Shown: piece by piece, positions 9,549 through 17,268 of the stretch
How positions within the stretch are numbered: the first letter of the stretch is position 1
Layout of the letters: each line of letters begins with the position of its first letter
Assembly: GCA_023413555.1 (NCBI GenBank)
Contig: JAEZPG010000001.1
Location: forward strand, 1-52,933
Source of the DNA: Bacillota bacterium
Lineage (GTDB): Bacteria > Bacillota > Clostridia > Lachnospirales > Lachnospiraceae
DNA length: 52,933 nt
Direction: 5' to 3'
Notes under the pieces: generated by a model
What the model saw: the letters and a program-made list of their open reading frames with translations, nothing else
Databases searched by the model: none
What the model was told of the DNA's origin: nothing
Made by a program: the position numbers and the translations under genes

Positions 9549-10614
9549 TATTTAATCTCCTCCAGATAGTTATAAGTATAGGCTTATCAGATTCACATAT
9601 AGTTAAAGAACGTTCAATTCCCTTTAGAGCAGTTTCGCCAAAATTATCTCCCGGGGACATCTCCTTTCCGTGATAAAACTTAAAGTCGCTGGAAGAATGA
9701 TCAGAAGCAGCATCATACTCTTTTGCAATGGCAATTGCCTCTCTTAAGAATTCCTCAATCTGCTTTTCGTCTCTCATAGATGCAGCAATTCCTGCGCAGG
9801 CTGTAAGCAATATCACTTGAACCTTATCTAGATATGAGATTCGATTAGGATATTTTAACCCTTTAATGGTATGACACATCCACTGTAAAACCTCTATACC
9901 TAAGAGATATTCTTTATTGTGTTCATAGCACAATGCTAGGCCAAGTGAAGTATGAAATAAGTTTAATACACCTACAGGTAGGCTTTCAGAAAGGAAGTTT
10001 AAGGCATCATCATATTCTTCTGTTTGAGCTAATAGGAATCCAATCATACCGTTGTTAATTCCGCAAGGGTTATGTTTTTTTAGATGTTCTATGCCACGGT
10101 CCAGCGCTCCTAAAGAGACATATACTGACCCAATGCAAGACTGGATTTGCAACTCACTAATCATAGGATCCGTGTTTTGTGAAATCAGAGTACATGCCCT
10201 ATTATATAAGGTAAGAGACTTCTGAAGGGAAGAGTGATTTTTTTCTTCTATTCCGTGAAGAAGATATAACTCTGCACATTGGTAAACTAATTCAAAATTG
10301 TTAGGAAACCTATGCAGGGCTTTCTCAGCTTCAACAATACACGGACTATATTTTTTTAAGAGGCACAGATTATGTATTTTCTCAGTAGTAGATTTTACAG
10401 TTCTGCATTCTAATTGATATCCTAATAGAACGTCTATAGATATCTCAAAGAAATCTGCCAATTTAGGAAGCATGGTAATATCAGGAGAGGATAATCCGGA
10501 TTCCCATTTGGATACAGCGCCTACCGTGACTCCTACTGCTTCTGCCAGTTGTTCCTGTGTGAGGTTCATCCTTTTTCGATTCGAACGAATCATTTCACTA
10601 ATTTTTAAATTCAT
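9541..10614 (-). CDS. XRE-family regulator with TPR-like C-terminal domain
   Basis: The first ~65 residues form a Cro/C1-type helix-turn-helix (LTQEQLAEAVGVTVGAVSKW, then ESGLSSPDITMLPKLADFF). The remaining ~290 residues are alpha-helical and resemble tetratricopeptide repeats, as in peptide-sensing Rgg/PlcR-like or stress-type XRE regulators. I take ATG at 10614 as the start because AAGGAGGA lies 7 bp upstream; the in-frame GTG at 10620 is too close to that site. It overlaps the ABC exporter gene by 8 nt, which suggests a sensor-regulator and exporter pair. No small peptide gene is evident next to it. Confidence 0.85.
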   Translation of the reverse strand: MNLKISEMIRSNRKRMNLTQEQLAEAVGVTVGAVSKWESGLSSPDITMLPKLADFFEISIDVLLGYQLECRTVKSTTEKIHNLCLLKKYSPCIVEAEKALHRFPNNFELVYQCAELYLLHGIEEKNHSSLQKSLTLYNRACTLISQNTDPMISELQIQSCIGSVYVSLGALDRGIEHLKKHNPCGINNGMIGFLLAQTEEYDDALNFLSESLPVGVLNLFHTSLGLALCYEHNKEYLLGIEVLQWMCHTIKGLKYPNRISYLDKVQVILLTACAGIAASMRDEKQIEEFLREAIAIAKEYDAASDHSSSDFKFYHGKEMSPGDNFGETALKGIERSLTICESDKPILITIWRRLNNE

Positions 10615-10634
10615 ATTCACTCCTCCTTATCTGT

Positions 10635-10663
10635 ATTATAGATGCTCTGCATAAGATTGGAAA
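10635..10663 (-). promoter_or_regulatory. Probable promoter of the XRE regulator-exporter operon
   Basis: On the minus strand TTTCCA (complement of 10658-10663) and TATAAT (complement of 10635-10640) are 17 bp apart. The implied leader before the RBS would be very short. Confidence 0.5.
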
Positions 10664-10806
10664 GATAATGATAGTAAAGTTAGTAAAAATAAATTTTTAC
10701 CAATGGTATAGTTTGTAAAATCACAATAAACTTTAAAGAATGTATGTTTATAGCACATGGACAAATTCCATGTCGACAGAAACTATGTAAATAAATGGAA
10801 ATTTTA

Positions 10807-10834
10807 TTGAAAATCATTCTTCCTATGTTATAAT
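10807..10834 (+). promoter_or_regulatory. Promoter of the MerR-like gene
   Basis: TTGAAA at 10807-10812 and TATAAT at 10829-10834 have 16-bp spacing and precede the AAAGGAGGG site of the gene at 10862. Confidence 0.65.
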
Positions 10835-10861
10835 TTAAAGTATGATAAAGGAGGGTATCGT

Positions 10862-11557
10862 ATGGACGACAATATCTATGTGATCTCACAAGTAGTCGAG
10901 AAGACGAATATTAAATCGCATACAATTCGCTATTGGGAAGAGGAATTGAATCTTACTATAAATCGTAACAATATGGGACATAGATGTTATAGTGAAGAGC
11001 ATATTAACCTATTTCTTAAGATAAAGGAATTAAAAGATCTGGGTTACCAACTGAAGGCTATTAAGCTGTTGCTTCCGGATATAAAGAAACTGGATGACTT
11101 AGATCGGGTAGGCATTCTTAAGCTGAAGGATGAGATGAATCTTCGTGCAATGGGGCTGAACATAGCAGGGACGAGTGAGAAGGAACTCGGGAATGGGCAG
11201 GAGATAGATGGTTCTGAACTGGGACAAGATAATTCTCAGTTGGTGGAAGGGAAAGGACATCACTTGTCCGTAAAATCGAGAACTACGGAGAAGATGAATC
11301 AATTTCAGGATATTATGAAGCGTATTATGCTAGATGCGGTCAGAGAGAATAATATTGAGATTACTGAGGCAGTAACTGAACGCGTGACGGATTCTGTTGT
11401 GAAGGAGATGGATTACTTACTTCGTATTAGAGAGGATCGTGAAGAAGAGCGTTTTAAGAAACTGGATGAGACCATTCGAGGAGTCCAGAAAAGCAGGCAG
11501 GAAGTAGCTGTCACTACCTCTAAGAAAAAGAAGAAACGCCTATTTGGAAAAGAATAA
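10862..11557 (+). CDS. MerR-like DNA-binding protein with C-terminal coiled coil
   Basis: The 231-residue protein opens with a MerR-type winged helix-turn-helix (residues 5-75). It has HTIRYWEEEL as the recognition region, RCYSEEHINLFLKIKELKDL as the wing and linker, and QLKAIKLLL. The centre (about 90-135) is polar and low in complexity. Residues 140-215 are highly charged and probably helical or coiled-coil, and the tail is lysine-rich (KKKKKRLFGKE). There is no cysteine or drug-binding signature, so the effector is unknown. This arrangement resembles MerR-like proteins found in Clostridia next to housekeeping genes. It is transcribed alone, divergently from the XRE/exporter pair. Confidence 0.75.
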   Translation: MDDNIYVISQVVEKTNIKSHTIRYWEEELNLTINRNNMGHRCYSEEHINLFLKIKELKDLGYQLKAIKLLLPDIKKLDDLDRVGILKLKDEMNLRAMGLNIAGTSEKELGNGQEIDGSELGQDNSQLVEGKGHHLSVKSRTTEKMNQFQDIMKRIMLDAVRENNIEITEAVTERVTDSVVKEMDYLLRIREDREEERFKKLDETIRGVQKSRQEVAVTTSKKKKKRLFGKE

Positions 11558-11685
11558 AAGTATACATAGATAGAAAGATACTATTTATAGGAAAAGCATT
11601 TCGCAGAATTTATTTGTATATAAACCATTCCGTTAGGATGTGCACAATCTGATATGGGCTTATCCGTTTGTTCCTAGAACAAAAA

Positions 11686-11727
11686 GGGGCTGCTGCACTA
11701 GTTGTTCATAAGTGCCGTCAGCTCCTT
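11686..11727. terminator. Hairpin terminator, mainly for the ferredoxin gene
   Basis: GGGGCTGCTGCACT at 11686-11699 pairs imperfectly with AGTGCCGTCAGCTCC at 11711-11725. On the minus strand it is followed by TTTTT, so it ends the ferredoxin transcript; on the plus strand a short CTTT follows. A short palindrome, TTTGTTC-CTA-GAACAAA, abuts it at 11667-11683. The same hairpin type recurs at 41482-41517. Confidence 0.7.
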
Positions 11728-11779
11728 TAATTCGTTTCATATCTGCTAGTAGCCATGAGATTGATCATACAATCAATGA

Positions 11780-11947
11780 TTAGCCTTCGATGGATTCTGT
11801 TGGGCAAACTGCTGCACAAGCGCCGCAATCGATACATACGTCTGAACTGATTTCGTATTGGCTATCTCCTGCAGCGATAGCGCTAACTGGACATTCTGCT
11901 TCACAAGCGCCACAGCTGATACAAGTATCTTTAATTACATGTGCCAT
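11780..11947 (-). CDS. 2[4Fe-4S] ferredoxin, 55 residues
   Basis: The minus strand encodes a 55-residue clostridial-type ferredoxin starting MAHVIKDTCISCGACEAECP. It has two complete cluster motifs, CISCGACEAECP (Cys 9, 12, 15, 19) and CIDCGACAAVCP (Cys 38, 41, 44, 48). A strong site, AGGAGGATAAT, lies directly before the ATG. It is a small soluble electron carrier. It lies just downstream of pflA on the same strand but has its own terminator and a ~120-bp gap, so it is probably transcribed separately. It could supply electrons to the radical-SAM activase PflA or shuttle electrons to the Rnf complex encoded at 41.8-46.9 kb; both are inference. Its short length makes it easy to miss. Confidence 0.95.
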   Translation of the reverse strand: MAHVIKDTCISCGACEAECPVSAIAAGDSQYEISSDVCIDCGACAAVCPTESIEG

Positions 11948-12065
11948 TATATTATCCTCCTTTTATTATAAAACTCGGTTATATTTTAACTTAAAAGTAC
12001 TAATAATACAATAGTTTAGGACAGGTTTTTTATTTTGAACAAAGGGGAGATTGTGACGTCTCCAC

Positions 12066-12812
12066 TTACTCTTTCATACGTTTTTTCATGCCCATAAGAA
12101 TTTGATTTCTGGCATGAATAGCTTCTTCATTGGTAGCTGCAGGCACTCCATCAAGAGGGTAAGGGATTCCAAGACTTTCATATTTTTCTTTACCCATGGT
12201 GTGATAAGGAAGTATATCCAGTGCCTTTATATTCTTAAACTGTCCCAGAAAGTATCCTAGGTTATATAAATCCTCATCCTTTAGGGTGACTCCAGGGACT
12301 ACAACATGACGAATCCACACAGGAATCTGGTTGTCATCTAGATACTGTGCAAAAGCCAGAATACCTTTGTTATCTGCCCCGGTAAGTTCCTGGTGCTTTT
12401 CAGAACTGATGTGTTTAATATCTAGTAGCACCAAATCCGTTACTGCCATAAGATTGGTAAGTTTCTCATGTTGAGATTTGTTATTAGGCTGATACACACA
12501 TCCTGAGGTATCTATGCAGGTATGGATTCCTTTGTCTTTACACTTAGTAAATAGCTCTATAAGAAAATCCATTTGTAACAGGGGTTCCCCTCCCGTAACG
12601 GTAATTCCCCCGTTTTTTAAGAATTCCTTACAATCCTCGTAGACTTCGAGTATTTCAGCTACCTCCATAAGGGTGCCACCCTCATAGTTCCAGGTATCTG
12701 GATTATGACAATATTTACAACGAAGAGGGCATCCTTGGGTAAATACTACCAAGCGGATCCCTGGGCCATCTACTGTGCCGAAACTTTCAATAGAATGAAT
12801 TCGGCCTTTCAT
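12066..12812 (-). CDS. pflA: Pyruvate formate-lyase activating enzyme (radical SAM)
   Basis: PflA uses S-adenosylmethionine and a [4Fe-4S] cluster to place the glycyl radical on pyruvate formate-lyase. The 248-residue protein has the usual length for the short PflA class. The cluster motif CPLRCKYCHN lies at about residues 29-38, followed by GG-x-P (TVTGGEPLLQ) and the conserved IRHVVVPGVT region. It starts 1 bp after the stop of the glycyl-radical subunit gene and shares that operon, so its substrate is almost certainly the 78-residue protein encoded next to it. No extra ferredoxin domain is present, unlike the activases of other glycyl-radical enzymes. Confidence 0.97.
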   Translation of the reverse strand: MKGRIHSIESFGTVDGPGIRLVVFTQGCPLRCKYCHNPDTWNYEGGTLMEVAEILEVYEDCKEFLKNGGITVTGGEPLLQMDFLIELFTKCKDKGIHTCIDTSGCVYQPNNKSQHEKLTNLMAVTDLVLLDIKHISSEKHQELTGADNKGILAFAQYLDDNQIPVWIRHVVVPGVTLKDEDLYNLGYFLGQFKNIKALDILPYHTMGKEKYESLGIPYPLDGVPAATNEEAIHARNQILMGMKKRMKE

Positions 12813-12813
12813 C

Positions 12814-13050
12814 TTATATATTCTGGTGGAAAGTACGGGAAATTACGTCGTCCTGTTGTTCCTTTGTCAGCTTGTTGAAGTTTACGGCATAACCGGAAAC
12901 ACGAACGGTAAGCTGAGGATACTTTTCAGGATGCGCTTGTGCGTCTAATAAAGTTTCTTTTGTGAATACATTTACATTGAGGTGATGACCACCCTTTTCA
13001 ACATAACCATCTAATAATTGAACTAAGTTTTCCACTTGTCTAGTTGCCAT
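12814..13050 (-). CDS. Stand-alone glycyl-radical domain of pyruvate formate-lyase (GrcA/YfiD-like)
   Basis: The 78 residues correspond to the C-terminal end of ordinary pyruvate formate-lyase. LLDGYVEKGGHHLNVNV comes first, then HPEKYPQLTVRVSGYAVNF, with the radical glycine at residue 53, and the tail ends DVISRTFHQNI. Adding the 683 residues of the upstream catalytic protein gives 761 residues with the glycine near 736, close to the ~760 residues and Gly734 of E. coli PflB. It has its own AGGAGG site 8 bp before the ATG. In E. coli the homologous GrcA is a spare part that rescues oxygen-damaged PflB. Here it appears to be the only glycyl-radical domain at the locus and would be an essential subunit. 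Confidence 0.93.
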   Translation of the reverse strand: MATRQVENLVQLLDGYVEKGGHHLNVNVFTKETLLDAQAHPEKYPQLTVRVSGYAVNFNKLTKEQQDDVISRTFHQNI

Positions 13051-13061
13051 AGTATGTCCTC

Positions 13062-13262
13062 CTATTCTTCATCAATTGCATTTTGCATGGTTGGAATGGA
13101 ACAAGCCTGGTTGCCGAGGGAACAATCGTTGCTCTTATAAGTTTCGATCTCCAGGTCGTCTCCTTCATTGGGATTTACCTGTAGATTAATATGGCCAACG
13201 CCGTCCTGAACATATCCGTCCAGCATTGTAATGATATCTTCAATTTGTTTATTTTCACTCAT
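13062..13262 (-). CDS. 66-residue protein resembling the start of the glycyl-radical subunit, function unknown
   Basis: Residues 6-30 (IEDIITMLDGYVQDGVGHIN, then LQVN) align with the first ~27 residues of the adjacent 78-residue subunit (LLDGYVEKGGHHLNVNV). The rest diverges: there is an acidic stretch, then a short C-terminal part with two cysteines (Cys47, Cys54) and no RVSGYAV motif. ATG at 13262 is the likely start; it overlaps the stop of the catalytic gene (ATGAGTGA), with AGGTGA upstream. A GTG at 13271 is an alternative. Translational coupling and position suggest a third component of the enzyme, such as an assembly factor, regulator or decayed duplicate. No such function is established to my knowledge. 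Confidence 0.8.
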   Translation of the reverse strand: MSENKQIEDIITMLDGYVQDGVGHINLQVNPNEGDDLEIETYKSNDCSLGNQACSIPTMQNAIDEE

Positions 13263-15306
13263 ATAATTCACCTAGAGAATCTAGATCAATCTCTCCGGTA
13301 AACAGCTGATCATCTTTACCAAGGGCACCTGGCACGATGGAGAAAGTATTGCTGATACCGTCCTGAGCATGCTTAAATGGTAGCTTCGCTACGGAAGCAA
13401 GAGAAGCGACTGCTCCATGAGTATCTCTGCGGTGCATTGGATTGGCACCAGGAGCTAGAGGTTCACCCATACGTCTTCCGTCAGGGGTATTGCCGGTCTT
13501 CTTACCATATACTACGTTAGAGGTAATTGTTAAAATAGACATGGTTGGGAAGCTGTCACGATAAGTGTGATGCTTACGGATTTTATCCATAAAGTTCTTT
13601 ACCAAATCAACTGCAATCTGGTCTACACGGTCGTCATTGTTGCCGTATTTTGGGAAGTCGCCTTCTACTTCAAAGTCTGTCACTATACCATTCTCATCGC
13701 GAATGGCTTTTACCTTGGCATATTTGATAGCGCTGAGAGAGTCTGCTACAACACTTAGACCAGCAATACCAGTTGCAAAATATCGCTTGACATCTCGATC
13801 ATGAAGAGCCATCTGAATCTTTTCGTAACAGTATTTATCATGCATGTAATGAATAACATTCAAGGTGTTTACATAAAGTCCTGCAAGCCATTCCATCATA
13901 TCATCAAACTTCGACATTACGTCGTCATAATCTAGATAATCTCCTTCCACAGGACGGAACTTAGGGCCTACTTGAATCTTCAATTTTTCATCTATGCCAC
14001 CATTGATTCCGTAAAGAAGACATTTTGCAAGGTTAGCGCGAGCACCAAAGAATTGCATTTCTTTACCAATACGCATAGAGGATACACAACAGGCAATCGC
14101 ATAGTCATCACCGTGAGTCTGACGCATTAAATCATCATTTTCGTATTGAATAGAAGAGGATTTAATAGACATTTTAGCACAGTATTCCTTAAAATTTCTA
14201 GGAAGACGAGTAGACCACAACACAGTTAGATTAGGCTCCGGTGAGGTGCCTAAGTTATCTAAGGTGTGAAGGTAGCGGAAAGAGGTCTTTGTTACCAAGT
14301 GACGACCATCGACACCAACTCCGCCAATGGATTCTGTAACCCAGGTTGGATCCCCGGAAAATAGAGAATTGTATTCCGGAGTACGGGCAAATTTTACAAG
14401 TCTTAGCTTCATAATAAAGTGGTCAATATATTCTTGGGCCTGTTCTTCTGTTATTACACCATTCTTAAGGTCTCTTTCAATATAGATATCAAGGAAGGTA
14501 GAGGTTCTACCTAAGCTCATGGCAGCGCCGTTCTGTTCCTTTACAGCTGCCAGATAACCTAGGTATAGCCACTGAATCGCTTCCTTAGCATTGGCAGCAG
14601 GTTTTGATATATCAAAGCCATAGATATGACCTAATTCCTTCAACTCTTCAAGAGCACGAATTTGTTCGGATAATTCTTCTCTCAGTCGAATATTCTTAGA
14701 AGTCATTCGTACTAGAGAAGTACTGAGTTGATTTTTCTTATCTTCAATCAAATAATCGATACCATATAAAGCTACTCTTCGGTAATCACCAATAATACGA
14801 CCGCGACCGTAAGCATCTGGAAGACCGGTAATAATAGCGGATTTTCTGGCTAGTCGCATTTCAGGGGTATAAACATCGAAGACTCCCTGATTATGTGTCT
14901 TACGATATTTTGTGAAAATGTCTACCACCTCAGGATCTACCTCATAACCATTCTCATGACAGGAATTCTGAGCCATACGAATTCCACCAAATGGCTGAAG
15001 AGAACGTTTAAAAGGTTTGTCAGTTTGAAAACCTACAATGGTTTCCAGTTCTTTATTTAAATATCCTGGACCATGAGAAGTAATAGTAGAGACTATCTTG
15101 GTGTCCATATCCAGTACACCACCAGCTTCCCGTTCCTTCTTAGAAAGATCCATAACCTGCTCCCAGAGCTTACTAGTAGCCTCGGTAGGTCCAACTAAAA
15201 AGGAGTCATCCCCATCATACATAGTGAAATTCTCCTGGATGAAATCTCTTACATTAACGGAAGTAGTCCATTTTCCAACTTTAAATCCTGTCCATTCTAC
15301 ATTCAT
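13255..15306 (-). CDS. pflB: Pyruvate formate-lyase catalytic subunit, lacking the glycyl-radical domain
   Basis: This enzyme converts pyruvate and CoA to acetyl-CoA and formate. The 683-residue protein covers the whole catalytic barrel. It has GRGRIIGDYRRVALYG near residue 167, GEPNLTVLW-like SPEPNLTVLWS near 355, the adjacent catalytic cysteines in AIACCVSSMRIG (Cys406, Cys407), and TPDGRRMGEPLAPGANP near 610. It stops at DSLGELYE, exactly where normal PflB continues into the LDGY-HHLNVNV and RVSGYAV segment, which is encoded separately two genes downstream. The reading frame, stop codon and downstream ribosome-binding sites look designed rather than broken. RBS AGGAGG precedes the ATG. It heads the operon with the 66-residue protein, the radical subunit and pflA. 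Confidence 0.95.
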   Translation of the reverse strand: MNVEWTGFKVGKWTTSVNVRDFIQENFTMYDGDDSFLVGPTEATSKLWEQVMDLSKKEREAGGVLDMDTKIVSTITSHGPGYLNKELETIVGFQTDKPFKRSLQPFGGIRMAQNSCHENGYEVDPEVVDIFTKYRKTHNQGVFDVYTPEMRLARKSAIITGLPDAYGRGRIIGDYRRVALYGIDYLIEDKKNQLSTSLVRMTSKNIRLREELSEQIRALEELKELGHIYGFDISKPAANAKEAIQWLYLGYLAAVKEQNGAAMSLGRTSTFLDIYIERDLKNGVITEEQAQEYIDHFIMKLRLVKFARTPEYNSLFSGDPTWVTESIGGVGVDGRHLVTKTSFRYLHTLDNLGTSPEPNLTVLWSTRLPRNFKEYCAKMSIKSSSIQYENDDLMRQTHGDDYAIACCVSSMRIGKEMQFFGARANLAKCLLYGINGGIDEKLKIQVGPKFRPVEGDYLDYDDVMSKFDDMMEWLAGLYVNTLNVIHYMHDKYCYEKIQMALHDRDVKRYFATGIAGLSVVADSLSAIKYAKVKAIRDENGIVTDFEVEGDFPKYGNNDDRVDQIAVDLVKNFMDKIRKHHTYRDSFPTMSILTITSNVVYGKKTGNTPDGRRMGEPLAPGANPMHRRDTHGAVASLASVAKLPFKHAQDGISNTFSIVPGALGKDDQLFTGEIDLDSLGELYE

Positions 15307-15420
15307 TATGATTTCCTCCTACATTTTAATATTATTCAAAACAGTGGGTTACTAACAATCTATTAATTGCGGTAACATTTCCGCCTAAAAAACTAGTTAG
15401 TAGAAATGAGACGCCTTTTG

Positions 15421-15442
15421 TCAATATTAGTCTGTCTATTGA
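15421..15442. promoter_or_regulatory. Inverted repeat at the predicted start of pfl transcription
   Basis: TCAATA at 15421-15426 and TATTGA at 15437-15442 form a dyad immediately downstream of the pfl -10 box, where a repressor would block initiation. A second dyad, GCGGTAAC-ATTTCCGC at 15369-15384, lies in the leader. Neither matches a motif I can name with confidence. The rest of the divergent 15307-15804 gap is AT-rich and also holds two copies of CTGTATACA, near 15495 and 15589. Confidence 0.4.
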
Positions 15443-15450
15443 TATTTTGT

Positions 15451-15479
15451 ATTATATGATAAGTAAGAAATGTCGTCAA
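15451..15479 (-). promoter_or_regulatory. Promoter of the pfl operon
   Basis: On the minus strand TTGACG (complement of 15474-15479) and TATAAT (complement of 15451-15456) are 17 bp apart, a near-consensus sigma-A promoter. It implies a leader of about 140 nt before the catalytic gene. Confidence 0.7.
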
Positions 15480-15739
15480 CTGCCTAAACTTCCCTGTATA
15501 CACCACTAATAAATAAAAAATACTCAATAAAATGTGAGTATGTCAAGCGCTATATTTCCTACATGGAAAAGTGTTGTGTATTCTGTATACAATACGTTGA
15601 AATAAATGGATGTTTACTGCTAAATTTAATTATCGGAGAATATAAATTAGAAATAAGAATGTCATAGTGACAAATTTAACAAAAATGCAAAATGATTATT
15701 TTTCTCATTTGAAATATCTTAAAAGCCTTTACATGAACC

Positions 15740-15768
15740 TTGACGATAGAAGGTAGATGACATATAAT
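15740..15768 (+). promoter_or_regulatory. Promoter of the DUF1858 gene
   Basis: TTGACG at 15740-15745 and TATAAT at 15763-15768 have 17-bp spacing, 37 bp upstream of the ATG at 15805. Confidence 0.7.
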
Positions 15769-15804
15769 AACATTATTTCAAATACTAACTTAGGAGGTAA
15801 GAAC

Positions 15805-16008
15805 ATGGCTAAGATTTCAAAAGATATGATTATCGCAGAGATTATCCAAGTAGATCAAGGTTTAATCCCAATTTTATTAAATACTGGAATGCACTGCCTA
15901 GGATGCCCTTCTGCTCAGGCTGAGTCCTTAGAGGAAGCTGCTATGGTTCATGGAATAGATGTAGATGCATTGGTAGCAGACTTAAATGCATATTTAGAAA
16001 GTAAATAA
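15805..16008 (+). CDS. DUF1858 domain protein
   Basis: The 67-residue protein (MAKISKDMIIAEIIQVDQ...) matches the small DUF1858 family. It has the typical PILLNTGMHCLGCPSAQAES segment, with a CxxC pair at residues 33-36, and an acidic helical tail. Such proteins occur alone or fused to redox proteins in anaerobes, often near hybrid-cluster or iron-sulfur genes; the biochemical role is not settled. The start is ATG at 15805 because TTAGGAGGTAAG lies just before it; an upstream in-frame start at 15757 precedes the promoter -10 and is unlikely. It is divergent from the pfl operon and ends at a strong hairpin. Confidence 0.85.
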   Translation: MAKISKDMIIAEIIQVDQGLIPILLNTGMHCLGCPSAQAESLEEAAMVHGIDVDALVADLNAYLESK

Positions 16009-16032
16009 TGACAGAGAATTTGCTTGTCATAT

Positions 16033-16073
16033 GAAAACGGCTTGCCTCTCATGAAGAGAGTGAAGCCGTTTTC
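16033..16073 (+). terminator. Long hairpin after the DUF1858 gene
   Basis: GAAAACGGCTT at 16033-16043 pairs perfectly with AAGCCGTTTTC at 16063-16073, and an inner CTCTC/GAGAG stem extends it. The T run lies inside the stem rather than after it. Confidence 0.7.
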
Positions 16074-16120
16074 CACTCTCTAGGAAAGACTCTGTTATGA
16101 GATTCCATCTACATATCAAA

Positions 16121-16146
16121 AAGGCTGTTGCATGTACAACAGCCTT
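16121..16146 (-). terminator. Rho-independent terminator of mecA
   Basis: AAGGCTGTTG and CAACAGCCTT form a 10-bp stem around a 6-nt loop. On the minus strand it is followed by TTTTTGAT, just beyond the mecA stop. Confidence 0.85.
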
Positions 16147-16152
16147 ATAATT

Positions 16153-16938
16153 TTACATAACGGAAAGAATCTGAATAGCACTAGTCTTAACAATGATATC
16201 ATAATGTTCCTTGTAATAAGCTAATGATGCATAAGTGCTTCTTGTCATCTTGCCATACTCTGTAACAAGATTACAAATCTGATTGAATTCCTGTGGTGTA
16301 TGATCAGAACTATTCAGAACGAGATAATATGTGTTGCTTACTGTATCCTTATATAAGTCATTCTCACCATGATAAAAGCTTACTAAATTGGCACTTAGTT
16401 GTATAACTTCCTCAAGAGAATGAAACGTAAATACCTTATATACTGTTTGTTTAGGGCTTAAGGCAGAAGAATTCTCTCCTTCCTTAGTAGTTTCTGAAGA
16501 TTTGTCATATAGGTCATTGTTGTTGTCAGCTTCCTTCGTGTCTTCCTTATTCGTATCTAGAAGTTCATCTAACTGACTAAAGCAATTAATAATCTCATCT
16601 GCATAGGAATTGTCGTCGTCTTCCTCCACGTCACTTTCCTCGTCCGCATCCTCAGGAGAGAACTTGGAAAAACGGGTATCTAATTCATCAGGATCCTCCA
16701 CTTTGGTTACAACAAGTATTAAGCTCTCAGGAGAAATGGGTATTGCTTCAATCATAAGAGGAATATCGTCTGCTTCGAATCCAAATTCAAAGGCAGCTTG
16801 TTGCATCATATCACGAAAAAGTAATTTGGCTTTTTCTGTACCATAGGCAAGTTCGCTTAAGCGGAGCTGACGGTCCATTAGGTCTTCTTTATTAAGGGTA
16901 CAGCGAATCTGATTCTCACTAATCTTTTCAATCTTCAT
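16153..16938 (-). CDS. mecA: ClpC adaptor protein MecA
   Basis: MecA-type adaptors deliver substrates to the ClpCP protease; in Bacillus one target is the competence regulator ComK. The protein starts MKIEKISENQIRCTLNKEDL, with the N-terminal substrate-binding part including RDMMQQAAFEFGF. A long acidic linker follows (about residues 95-170, many Asp/Glu). The C-terminal ClpC-binding domain has VYKVFTFHSLEEVIQLS and a final YGKMTRSTYASLAYYKEH region. I choose ATG at 16938 (261 residues), the family's normal N terminus, with AAAGGAT upstream; the in-frame ATG at 16983 adds 15 residues without family support. The acidic linker is longer than in B. subtilis MecA. It is a single gene with its own terminator. 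Confidence 0.93.
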   Translation of the reverse strand: MKIEKISENQIRCTLNKEDLMDRQLRLSELAYGTEKAKLLFRDMMQQAAFEFGFEADDIPLMIEAIPISPESLILVVTKVEDPDELDTRFSKFSPEDADEESDVEEDDDNSYADEIINCFSQLDELLDTNKEDTKEADNNNDLYDKSSETTKEGENSSALSPKQTVYKVFTFHSLEEVIQLSANLVSFYHGENDLYKDTVSNTYYLVLNSSDHTPQEFNQICNLVTEYGKMTRSTYASLAYYKEHYDIIVKTSAIQILSVM

Positions 16939-17026
16939 CGAATCACATCCTTTCTTGCTCGCATAAGCTAAATTAATGTACATATTATAGTATATGCGAA
17001 TTTACCTGTTATATTGTAACTCTGTA

Positions 17027-17057
17027 CTTGAAACTTATAGAATAATTATGTTTCAAG
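17027..17057. other. Inverted repeat in the mecA upstream gap
   Basis: CTTGAAAC at 17027-17034 and GTTTCAAG at 17050-17057 form an 8-bp dyad about 90 bp upstream of mecA. It may be an operator or a hairpin. The remaining 16939-17359 gap is AT-rich. It also holds an AGGCATA/TATGCCT hairpin near 17216-17259 that overlaps the next promoter. Confidence 0.35.
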
Positions 17058-17239
17058 ACCGTTGATAGCTTGCTCCCGTAAATTAAAACAAGTCCATCTA
17101 TAATGTGTATAAAGTATAAGTGAATTTATAGGCAAAGTCAATAACAGAGATATTAAATTTTTACCGTTTAATCTTGTATTTATAATACTTATCGAGCATT
17201 TTTGCTAAAAAGATTAGGCATACTCCTACCATTAGGTCA

Positions 17240-17268
17240 TTGACGTGTAATTATGCCTATGCTAGACT
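17240..17268 (+). promoter_or_regulatory. Probable promoter for the small gene and the ATPase gene
   Basis: TTGACG at 17240-17245 and TAGACT at 17263-17268 have 17-bp spacing. The -10 is weak. Confidence 0.45.

Noticed and set aside
13050..13271. The split pyruvate formate-lyase as a simple frameshift or sequencing error
   Set aside because: Both downstream genes have their own start codons, and the radical subunit has a textbook AGGAGG site. The 66-residue gene repeats the start of the radical subunit, so fusing the frames would give an extra copy of that segment rather than normal PflB.
17028..17268. Riboswitch upstream of the small protein and ATPase genes
   Set aside because: Only simple dyads are present; no conserved riboswitch core that I know could be recognised.
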